DNA of 64,000 nucleotides. Source: Hyphomonadaceae bacterium (GTDB lineage Bacteria; Pseudomonadota; Alphaproteobacteria; Caulobacterales; Aquidulcibacteraceae). Each line of letters begins with the position of its first letter. Position 1 is the first letter of the stretch. Below the pieces are notes generated by a model, which searched no databases, was not told the DNA's origin, and saw only the letters and a list, made by a program, of their open reading frames with translations. Both the position numbers and the translations under genes were made by a program. The stretch covers positions 124,001-188,000 of the forward strand of contig JAHDXR010000001.1 of assembly GCA_023384105.1 (NCBI GenBank). Reading direction: 5' to 3'. This document shows positions 30,167 through 38,331 of the stretch, in pieces.

Positions 30167-30847
30167 ATGGCAGCGCCCAAAGGCGGTACCCGAGAGCGCA
30201 TACTAAACGCCGCCGAGCAGCTCTTCGCGCAGCGCGGTTATGACGGCGCCTCGACCCGGGCCATCGTCGCCAAGTCGGGGGACACGATCGGCAGCGTCAA
30301 TTATCACTTCGGCTCCAAGGACAAGCTCCTCGCCGAGGTGATCCGGCGCCGCTGGGATGAAATCGTCGAGGCCCGCCGTGAATGCTATGCGGCGGCGCGC
30401 CGTGAGTACGGCGGCGCGCCGCCGGTGGAAGCGGTCGTGGAAGCTATCGTGGCGCCCTATCTCGAGCGCGCGATGTGCGGCGGTCGGGGCTGGCGCAGCT
30501 ACGCATTATTGCAGGCGCGCGTGCTCTATTCAGAAAAGAGCTATACGCGGAACCTGAAAGCGTTGAGCGAGCCGATCGCGCGCGAGTTCATCGGCTGGCT
30601 CGCCGAGTCGTTGCCGGGCGCCGACATGCGCGATCTGGGCTACGCGTATCAATTCATGATCGGCGCCATGGTTGAAAGCTGCGCCGAGATCGAAGTGAAC
30701 CGCATCAGCCGCATCACCGATGGATTGTGCGACGCAGCCGACTACGGACAAGTGAAGGCGCGTCTGCTTGCCTTTATCTCTGGAGGCATTCGGGCGACTG
30801 TCGCCGCCGGCGCGAATCTCTCCGTCGAATCGCTGAAATCCGCATAA
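30167..30847 (+). CDS. TetR/AcrR family regulator
   Basis: TRERILNAAEQLFAQRGYDGASTRAIVAKSGDTIGSVNYHFGSKDKLLAEVI. Confidence 0.92.
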   Translation: MAAPKGGTRERILNAAEQLFAQRGYDGASTRAIVAKSGDTIGSVNYHFGSKDKLLAEVIRRRWDEIVEARRECYAAARREYGGAPPVEAVVEAIVAPYLERAMCGGRGWRSYALLQARVLYSEKSYTRNLKALSEPIAREFIGWLAESLPGADMRDLGYAYQFMIGAMVESCAEIEVNRISRITDGLCDAADYGQVKARLLAFISGGIRATVAAGANLSVESLKSA

Positions 30848-30869
30848 CGCTGCCGCGCGCGAAGAGCGA

Positions 30870-32417
30870 TCACTCCGGCAATCCGGCTTTCTGCAGCCCT
30901 TCGGCGAAAAGCGCGAAATCTTCCCGTCGGCGAAAGGGGAGCCATGCGTCGAGCGGGGCGAGGCGGAGCGTGGGGTCGAGGCGGCGGACATCGGCCATGG
31001 CGCGCCGGGCCTCGTCCAAACGGCCGGAAAGCGCGCAACTCGCGGAGATGACGGCGGCTGAAAGCGGGAAGATGGGCACGTCGCGAAACGCTCTCTCGGC
31101 CCAGATGCGCGCATCGTCGAAGCGCTTTGCCATGAGGTGCGCCATTGCGACGCCCGTCTGCATGCGGAACGTCTCGGTGTCGAGCGGGCTCAAGCGCATG
31201 GCGTGCTCGAACCGTTTGACCGCTTCATCAGGCTCGCCCCGCCAAATCCGCAGGAAGGCGCCCAGGAACCACGCGGATGCGAGATTGGGATTGAGCACCA
31301 GCGCCTTGTCGACGAAGTCGATCCCGGCATCGAGGTCGCGCGTGAAATGGGCGAGCGCGTGGCCGCCGCGGGTCAGCGCGACAGCGTCGTTCTTGCCGAG
31401 GTCGACGGCGGCGCGCGCCAGGCGGGCGCCGTCAGCGGCGTCTTGGCCGAGGTCCGTGCTCCAGCCGTTGAGCCTGCGCCAGAATAGGCTCCACGCCGCC
31501 ATGCCGTAGGCCGATGCGTACTCGGGATCGAGGTCGATCGCCTTGCGGAAGTTCGCCAAGGCGCGGTCGAAATTCTCCTGCCCGCCGGCGTGAAACCGCG
31601 CCATCCCGCGCAGGAAGTAATCGTAGGCGTCGAGGCTCTCGGTCGGCTTGCGTTTTGCGCGGGCGATTTCGGCGCGCTCAAGCTCCTGCGCGATCGCGCC
31701 GACGACGCTCTCGGTCACCCGATCCTGAAGCTCGAAGACGTCGTCGAGCGCGCCCTCATAGCGCTCGGCCCAGAGATGTCCGCCCGTTTCCGCATCGATG
31801 AGCTGCCCGGTGATGCGCACGCGGTTCGCCGCCTTGCGGACGCTGCCTTCGAGCACGTAGCGCACGCCCAGGTCGCGGCCGATCTGCTTCACGTCGCTGG
31901 TTCGCCCCTTGTAGGCGAAGCTCGAATTGCGCGCGATCACGAACAGCCAGCCTATGTGCGACAGCGCCGTGATGATGTCCTCGACCATGCCGTCGGCAAA
32001 GTAGTCCTGCTCGGCGTCGCCGCTGAGGTTCACGAACGGGAGCACGGCGATGGAGGGCTTGTCGGGCAGGGCGAGCGCCGTCTGCCTATCGATAGCGCCC
32101 GGCGGCGCTTCGGTGACAGCGCCGACGAAGCGGAACCCCTTGCGCGGCACCGTACGGATGAACTTCTGTTCCTGGCCGCTGTCGCCGATCGCGGTGCGCG
32201 CTGCGTTGATGTGGCTGGTGATCGTGGATTCGCTGACGATGCGGCCGCCCCAGACCGCTTCAAGCAAATCGTCCTTGCTGACCACGCGCGCGCGGTTCTC
32301 GATCAAAAACAGCAGCAAATCGAAGACTTGAGGACCTGTAGAGACCACGCCGGAAGCCCGCTTGAGCTCCCGCCGTTCTGCGTCGAGCACGCAATCTCCG
32401 AACAGCAGCATAAACAT
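30870..32417 (-). CDS. Winged-helix (OmpR/CadC-type) and TPR domain protein
   Basis: GPQVFDLLLFLIENRARVVSKDDLLEAVWGGRIVSESTITSHINAARTAIGD; PSIAVLPFVNLSGDAEQDYFADGMVEDIITAL. Confidence 0.88.
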   Translation of the reverse strand: MFMLLFGDCVLDAERRELKRASGVVSTGPQVFDLLLFLIENRARVVSKDDLLEAVWGGRIVSESTITSHINAARTAIGDSGQEQKFIRTVPRKGFRFVGAVTEAPPGAIDRQTALALPDKPSIAVLPFVNLSGDAEQDYFADGMVEDIITALSHIGWLFVIARNSSFAYKGRTSDVKQIGRDLGVRYVLEGSVRKAANRVRITGQLIDAETGGHLWAERYEGALDDVFELQDRVTESVVGAIAQELERAEIARAKRKPTESLDAYDYFLRGMARFHAGGQENFDRALANFRKAIDLDPEYASAYGMAAWSLFWRRLNGWSTDLGQDAADGARLARAAVDLGKNDAVALTRGGHALAHFTRDLDAGIDFVDKALVLNPNLASAWFLGAFLRIWRGEPDEAVKRFEHAMRLSPLDTETFRMQTGVAMAHLMAKRFDDARIWAERAFRDVPIFPLSAAVISASCALSGRLDEARRAMADVRRLDPTLRLAPLDAWLPFRRREDFALFAEGLQKAGLPE

Positions 32418-32543
32418 ACTTTAGCACGCGGCCCTGGGCTTTTGGACAAATCTTCAAGCCCGCCTGGACGTCGTCTGAAAGACCCGAACCGCCGCACCGG
32501 GCAAACCTCCCGCATCGAAGACTTGCGAAGCGAGGAGGCTTTC

Positions 32544-33368
32544 ATGAGTACGGTCAAAACCAAGGACGGCGCGGAAATCTTCTACAAGGACTGGGGTTCC
32601 AAGGACGCTCAGCCGATCGTGTTCCATCATGGCTGGCCGCTCAGCGGGGACGATTGGGACGCGCAGATGCTTTTCTTCCTGCGCCAGGGCTATCGCGTGA
32701 TCGCGCACGACCGGCGCGGCCACGGCCGCTCCACCCAGTCCGCCAACGGCCACGACATGGATGCCTACGCCGCCGATGTCGCCGCGCTGGCGCACGCGCT
32801 CGATCTGAAAGACGCCATTCATGTCGGCCATTCCACCGGCGGCGGCGAAGCGGCGCGCTATGTCGCCAAGTATGGCAAGAAGCGCGCGGCGAAGCTGGTG
32901 CTGATCGGCGCCGTGCCGCCAAGCCTGGCGCAGTCGCCTTCCAATCCGGACGGCGCCTCGCTCGAAATCTTCGACGGTCTGCGCGCGACGCTCGCCGCCA
33001 ATCGCGCCGACTTCTACTGGACCTTCCCGATCCCGTTCTACGGCTACAATCGCGACGGCGCTGTGCTGAACGAAGCGGTGCGGCTCAATTGGTGGCGCCA
33101 GGCCATGATGGGCGCCGCAAACGCGCAGTACGCGTGCATCAAGGCGTTCTCTGAAACGGATTTCACCGGCGATCTTCGCGCGATCGAGATCCCCGTCGTC
33201 ATCCTGCACGGCGAGGACGATCAGATCGTGCCGGTTGCGAACGCGCGTCATTCGGCGGAGCTGATCGAGCGCGTCACGCTCAAGACCTATCCGGGCCTGC
33301 CGCACGGCATGTGCACGACCCACGCCGAGCGCGTCAACGCCGACCTGCTCGGTTTCATCCGGGCCTGA
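32544..33368 (+). CDS. Alpha/beta hydrolase (non-heme chloroperoxidase-like)
   Basis: IVFHHGWPLSGDDWDAQMLFF, VIAHDRRGHGRS, VGHSTGGGEAARYVAKYG, GLPHGMCTTHAERVN. Confidence 0.92.
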   Translation: MSTVKTKDGAEIFYKDWGSKDAQPIVFHHGWPLSGDDWDAQMLFFLRQGYRVIAHDRRGHGRSTQSANGHDMDAYAADVAALAHALDLKDAIHVGHSTGGGEAARYVAKYGKKRAAKLVLIGAVPPSLAQSPSNPDGASLEIFDGLRATLAANRADFYWTFPIPFYGYNRDGAVLNEAVRLNWWRQAMMGAANAQYACIKAFSETDFTGDLRAIEIPVVILHGEDDQIVPVANARHSAELIERVTLKTYPGLPHGMCTTHAERVNADLLGFIRA

Positions 33369-33398
33369 ACCTCAACCTAACTGCATGGAGATACGAAT

Positions 33399-34154
33399 AT
33401 GAAGATCGTTGTGATCGGAGGCACCGGCCTCATCGGCTCGAAGCTCGTCGCGCTGTTGCGCGAGCGCGGCAATGAGGTGATTGCCGCGGCGCCGAATACG
33501 GGCGTCAACACTATCACCGGCGAAGGGCTGGCGGAGGCGCTGAACGGCGCTGACGTGGTGGTCGATGTCGCCAACTCGCCGACGCTCGACGACGAGGCGG
33601 CGATGGAGTTCTTCCAGGCGTCCGGGCGCAATCTCATTGCGGCGGAGAAGGCGGCAGGCGTGAGGCATCACGTGGCGCTGTCGGTGGTCGGCGCGCAACG
33701 CGTCGTCGAGAGCGGCTATCTGCGCGCCAAGGCGGCGCAGGAGAATCTGATCAAGAAATCGGGGGTTCCGTATTCGATCCTGCAATCGACGCAGTTTTTC
33801 GAGTTTATCGAGCGCATCGCCAAGGGTGCGCTCGACGGCGACGTCTATCGCCTCTCGCCGGCGCTGATGCAGCCGATCGTGTCCGACGAGGTCGTGGCGG
33901 CGCTCGCCGACATTGCGCTCGGCGCGCCGCTCAACGACACGGTGGAGGTCGGCGGGCCGGAGGCCATTCCGCTTGACGAACTGGCGCGCGAGCTGCTGAG
34001 CGCAAGGCAGGACGGGCGCGCGGTGATCGCGGATGCGCACGCGCGCTATTTCGGCGCTGAGCTCAACGACCGGTCGCTGATCCCCGGTCCGGATGCGCGG
34101 CGCGGCGCGCTGACGTTCGCCGACTGGCTTCGCCAATCGATCGCGCCGGACTGA
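33399..34154 (+). CDS. NAD(P)-binding SDR/NmrA-like oxidoreductase
   Basis: MKIVVIGGTGLIGSKLVALL Rossmann motif; NAD(P)H-binding family features. Confidence 0.85.
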   Translation: MKIVVIGGTGLIGSKLVALLRERGNEVIAAAPNTGVNTITGEGLAEALNGADVVVDVANSPTLDDEAAMEFFQASGRNLIAAEKAAGVRHHVALSVVGAQRVVESGYLRAKAAQENLIKKSGVPYSILQSTQFFEFIERIAKGALDGDVYRLSPALMQPIVSDEVVAALADIALGAPLNDTVEVGGPEAIPLDELARELLSARQDGRAVIADAHARYFGAELNDRSLIPGPDARRGALTFADWLRQSIAPD

Positions 34155-34212
34155 ACCTTTCGAAATGCGGCCGCGCCGCCCGGGGCGGCCGCTCTCAGCC
34201 AGGAATACCGCT

Positions 34213-34827
34213 ATGATGAAGCTCTATTACGCCCCAGGCGCCTGTAGCCTGGCCGATCACATCGCTTTGCTCGAGGTGGACGCCGAGTTCGAAGCGGAGG
34301 CTGTCGACATTCGCACCAAGCGCACCGCCTCGGGCGAGGATTTCCGCAGCATCAATCCGAAAGGCTATGTGCCGGTGCTGGTGCTGGACGATTGCGAAAT
34401 CCTCACGGAGAACATCGCCGTGCTGGACTGGATCGCCGACCGTTATCCGCAGCTGCGGCGCAACGGCGTGCTGTCGCGCACGCGTCAGCTCGAAACGCTT
34501 GCGTTCATCTCCACCGAGATCCACCGCGCGTTCAAGCCGATGTGGCACGGCGGGGCGGAGGCTGAAAAGCAGAAGGCGCGCGAGACGCTCGCCGGCTTGT
34601 TTGCAATCACCGCAACGCAGATGAGCGGCGACTACCTGTTCGGCGGCGAACTCACGGTCGCAGACTGCTATCTCTTCGTGATGCTGCGCTGGGCGGAGAA
34701 GTTCGGCATCGCCGCGCCGGAGCCATTGCTGCGCCTGCAATGGCGGATGGAGCAGCGCCCCGCGGTGCAGGCGGCCCTGGCGCGCGAGGAGATGCACGAC
34801 GCGCTGGGCCGAAGCGCTTCGCCGTGA
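34213..34827 (+). CDS. Glutathione S-transferase
   Basis: MKLYYAPGACSLADHIALLE; NPKGYVPVLVLDD; LTENIAVLDWIADRYP. Confidence 0.9.
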   Translation: MMKLYYAPGACSLADHIALLEVDAEFEAEAVDIRTKRTASGEDFRSINPKGYVPVLVLDDCEILTENIAVLDWIADRYPQLRRNGVLSRTRQLETLAFISTEIHRAFKPMWHGGAEAEKQKARETLAGLFAITATQMSGDYLFGGELTVADCYLFVMLRWAEKFGIAAPEPLLRLQWRMEQRPAVQAALAREEMHDALGRSASP

Positions 34828-34829
34828 TT

Positions 34830-35522
34830 CTACTCGGAGCCGGCGGCAGGATGGGACGCCGCCTGGCGTGGCGGAAGCAGCGCCGCGGTCGTGCATCCGG
34901 CCGCACGGAACGGCTGCAGACGGTGTTCCGGAACGCCGAGCGCGGCGAGGTCCGCCGCCAGGCGCGCCAATGCGTCGCCGTTGAGCAGCGCTTCGTGCAC
35001 CGTCGTGCGCACATCGCAGGCGACGCCGCTGTCGAGCACGCGTACAAGACTGGCTCTGGCCTTGGCGCCGCTGCCGGGCGCGCCGGTTATGCGCGCGTAT
35101 TCGTCGAATGCAGCTTTGACGTCGAAACCGATCCAATCGACCAGCGGCAGAACCGCCGCAAGCCGTTCGGGATAGGGGCCGGCGGTGTGAAGCCCGATGC
35201 GGAAGCCAAGCGCGCGCACGGCGCGCATCGCGTCCGGCAGCGCCGATTGCAGCGTGGGTTCGCCGCCCGAGAACACCACGCCGTCGAGCATGCCGCGGCG
35301 ACTGCCGAGAAAGGCCAGCACATCCGGCCAGTCGATCGCCGGCTCGGCGTTTGGCGGAATGAGGTGCGGGTTGTGGCAATAGCCGCACGCCCATGGACAT
35401 CCCTGACAGAACACCGTGGCGACGAGTTCGCCCGGCCAGTCGCACATGGACAGCCGGGCCAACCCGCCAACGCGCAGCTCAGCGGAGCGAGGCGTTTGCT
35501 TCGCTGAAGAATTGACGCTCAT
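34830..35522 (-). CDS. nrdG: Anaerobic ribonucleoside-triphosphate reductase activating protein (radical SAM)
   Basis: CQGCPWACGYCHNPHL (CxxxCxxC); VVFSGGEPTLQ; overlaps the upstream small ORF by about 44 nt. Confidence 0.9.
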   Translation of the reverse strand: MSVNSSAKQTPRSAELRVGGLARLSMCDWPGELVATVFCQGCPWACGYCHNPHLIPPNAEPAIDWPDVLAFLGSRRGMLDGVVFSGGEPTLQSALPDAMRAVRALGFRIGLHTAGPYPERLAAVLPLVDWIGFDVKAAFDEYARITGAPGSGAKARASLVRVLDSGVACDVRTTVHEALLNGDALARLAADLAALGVPEHRLQPFRAAGCTTAALLPPRQAASHPAAGSE

Positions 35523-35658
35523 TGTGCTCGCCTTTCTTGCCGCGATTGAAGGACGACACGGGGCGGTGATAGCCCATGACGCGGGTCCAGACTTCGCAGG
35601 GCTGACGTTCGTCATCGCTGAGTTCGATTTTGGCTTCCGGTTGGGTATGCTCGTTCAT
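35479..35658 (-). CDS. Separately encoded glycyl-radical C-terminal domain of class III RNR (59 aa)
   Basis: MNEHTQPEAKIELSDDERQPCEVWTRVMGYHRPVSSFNRGKKGEHNERQFF...; RVMGY glycyl-radical loop; AGGAGAG SD 5' of ATG. Confidence 0.85.
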   Translation of the reverse strand: MNEHTQPEAKIELSDDERQPCEVWTRVMGYHRPVSSFNRGKKGEHNERQFFSEANASLR

Positions 35659-35669
35659 ATTGCTCTCCT

Positions 35670-37721
35670 CTAATTCGCGGCGGCGCGCCGCTTGGCTGCG
35701 AGCCGTTCGGCGTCGCATTTGGGACAGAAGGCGTGCTCGCCTTCGAGATAGCCATGGGTCGGGCAGATCGAGAATGTCGGCGTCACCGTGATGTAGGGCA
35801 GGTGGAAATTAGTGAGCGCCCGGCGCACCAGCTTCTTGCACGCGGCGCCGGAGGACAGCCGCGATCCCATGTAGAGATGCAGCACCGTGCCGCCGGTGTA
35901 CTTGCGCTGCAGCTCGTCCTGCCGCGCCAGCGCCTCGAACGGATCGTCGGTGAAGTCGACGGGAAGCTGGCTCGAATTGGTGTAGTAGGGATTCTCGTCG
36001 GTCCCGGCCTGCAGGATGCCAGGGTAGCGTTTGCGGTCCTCCTTGGCGAAGCGATAGGTCGTGCCTTCGGCAGGCGTCGCCTCCAGATTGAACATATTGC
36101 CGGTCTCTTCCTGGAACGCTTTTATGCGCGCGCGCACGTGGTCGAGCAGCCGCACCGCGAACGCATGGCCCCATGGCGTGGTGATGTCCTCGCAGTCGGC
36201 GGTGAAGTTGCGGATCATCTCGTTGACGCCGTTGACGCCGAGCGTGGAGAAATGATTGCGCAGCGTGCCGAGATAGCGCTTGCTGTAAGGAAACAGCCCG
36301 TCGTCCATGTAGCGCTGCACGACTTTGCGCTTGATCTCCAGACTGTTGCGGCCGATCGCGAGCAGCGTATCGAGACGGCGGAATAAACCGGCTTCGTCGC
36401 CGCGATAGAGATGGCCCAGGCGCGCGCAATTGACGGTGACCACGCCGATCGATCCGGTCTGTTCGGCGCTGCCGAACAAGCCGTTGCCGCGCTTGAGCAA
36501 TTCGGTGAGATCGAGCTGCAGGCGGCAGCACATGGAGCGGATCATGTGCGGTTTCAGCTCGGAATTGATGAAGTTCTGGAAGTAGGGCAGGCCGTACTTC
36601 GCCGTCATCTCGAACAGGCGGTCGGCGTTCTCGCTGTCCCACGGGAAGTCCGGCGTGATGTTGTAGGTGGGGATGGGAAAAGTGAAGACGCGTCCCTTGG
36701 CGTCGCCCCTGGTCATCACCTCCATGTAGGCGCGGTTGATCATGTCCATTTCGGATTGCAGATCGCCGTAGGTGAAATCCATTTCCTCGCCGCCGATGAT
36801 CGGCGTCTGATCGCGCAGATCCTCGGGGCAAACCCAATCGAAGGTGAGGTTGGTGAACGGCGTTTGCGTGCCCCAGCGCGACGGCACATTGAGATTGTAG
36901 ATGAGTTCCTGGATCGACTGCAGGACGTCGTCGTAGCTCAACCGGTCCTTGCGGATGAACGGCGCCATGTAGGTGTCGAACGAACTGAACGCCTGCGCGC
37001 CGGCCCATTCGTTCTGCAGCGTGCCGAGAAAATTGACGATCTGCCCGACCGCGCTGGACAGGTGCTTCGGCGGGCTGGCTTCGACCTTGCCCGGTACGCC
37101 GTTCAGGCCTTCGATCAGCAGCGTGCGCAACGACCAGCCGGCGCAATAGCCGGCGAGCATGTCGAGATCGTGAATATGAATGTCGCCTGCGCGATGAGCT
37201 TCGCCGATCTCGGGCGGATAGATATGCGACAGCCAGTAATTGGCGACGACTTTGCCCGATAGATTCAGAATAAGTCCGCCGAGAGAATATCCCTGGTTGG
37301 CGTTGGCGTTCACGCGCCAGTCGGTGCGGTCGAGGTATTCATTGATGGACGCGGCGACGTCCACCAAGGTCTGGCGGTCCTGCCGCGCCTGTCCGCGCTT
37401 CTCGCGATAGACGATGTAGGCGCGCGCGGTAGCGAAATGATCGGCGGCGATCAGCGTCTGCTCGACGATGTTCTGTATGTCCTCGATATGCGGCGTTTCG
37501 CGGGAAAAGCGGTGGACGATTATCTTGAGCGCTTCGTTCGTGAGCCGCTCCGCTTCTTCATCGTCGAACTCGCCGGTCGCCTGGCCTGCGCGTGCGATGG
37601 CGGAGCGAATCTTGCCGGCCGCGAAGGCTGCGGTTTCGCCGTGGCGTTTGACGATCTCCCGCGGCGCCGCCGTTTGCTGGGAGTTGTCTGGATACAAGCG
37701 GATCGGCGCGGACATCGGCAC
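35670..37721 (-). CDS. nrdD: Anaerobic ribonucleoside-triphosphate reductase core, lacking the glycyl-radical motif
   Basis: ATP-cone N-terminus; DIHIHDLDMLAGYCAGWSL; TFPIPTYNITPDFPWD; ends CPTHGYLEGEHAFCPKCDAERLAAKRRAAAN with no RVxGY. Confidence 0.92.
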   Translation of the reverse strand: MPMSAPIRLYPDNSQQTAAPREIVKRHGETAAFAAGKIRSAIARAGQATGEFDDEEAERLTNEALKIIVHRFSRETPHIEDIQNIVEQTLIAADHFATARAYIVYREKRGQARQDRQTLVDVAASINEYLDRTDWRVNANANQGYSLGGLILNLSGKVVANYWLSHIYPPEIGEAHRAGDIHIHDLDMLAGYCAGWSLRTLLIEGLNGVPGKVEASPPKHLSSAVGQIVNFLGTLQNEWAGAQAFSSFDTYMAPFIRKDRLSYDDVLQSIQELIYNLNVPSRWGTQTPFTNLTFDWVCPEDLRDQTPIIGGEEMDFTYGDLQSEMDMINRAYMEVMTRGDAKGRVFTFPIPTYNITPDFPWDSENADRLFEMTAKYGLPYFQNFINSELKPHMIRSMCCRLQLDLTELLKRGNGLFGSAEQTGSIGVVTVNCARLGHLYRGDEAGLFRRLDTLLAIGRNSLEIKRKVVQRYMDDGLFPYSKRYLGTLRNHFSTLGVNGVNEMIRNFTADCEDITTPWGHAFAVRLLDHVRARIKAFQEETGNMFNLEATPAEGTTYRFAKEDRKRYPGILQAGTDENPYYTNSSQLPVDFTDDPFEALARQDELQRKYTGGTVLHLYMGSRLSSGAACKKLVRRALTNFHLPYITVTPTFSICPTHGYLEGEHAFCPKCDAERLAAKRRAAAN

Positions 37722-37839
37722 TCCATCTCAGTTTGGAGCGGAGCCCTTGGCAGACGCGTGCGGGAAACGAACCGGCCTAACAAGGCCGACCGCCAGCAAG
37801 CGCCCGCCGGGACACCCCGCCCGAGGACGTTTCTTCAGT

Positions 37840-38005
37840 GTCGCGGCAGGTCTCCTGGCTCGCGGGTCGTCGCGATTGTCTGGCCTTCCCAGCGCACGGA
37901 TGCGCCAGTGACTCCAGCGACAATGGCTCGCCGCTCACAGTTGCGGGGGCAGCGCCGGCATTGCGTCCCACGGACGCGCACCGGCTTCCCTCTTAGCCCT
38001 CGATC
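37840..38005 (-). promoter_or_regulatory. Cobalamin (B12) riboswitch upstream of nrdD
   Basis: On minus strand: GGGAAGCCGGTGCGCGTCC...AATGCCGGCGCTGCCCCCGCAACTGTGAGCGG...GTCACTGG...GGGAAGGC...GAGCCAGGAGACCTGCC. Confidence 0.95.
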
Positions 38006-38331
38006 TTGCGACTCGAAGGACCGTGACTACTAGATGTAGTGGTGGTAGCGGGATTTGTGTCAATAGATAGTTAATCGAGGTGCGTCATCCCAACGCACGC
38101 CGTTGCGTTCGCGAGTCGAAGCCCGCAGATTGTCGTGCTCGCGATGCGCTGGATTTCGCACGCAGATCGCGAGCGGGTCCTGGATGGGTGACGCCGGGAG
38201 GGCGCGTCTCTGCATCGCTCAGGCCGATCACGCATTGCGAGCGCGCGGAGCGTCAGCGCCGAGCGCTTCAAGAAGCGGAAGCGAGCGCACCCACGCTTGA
38301 CTCGTTGGCGTCTACGCTGGCCGATGTGGGC

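Noticed and set aside
35809-37146. 445-aa minus-strand ORF in another frame
   Set aside because: Overlaps the well-supported nrdD frame; low-complexity Arg/His-rich translation.
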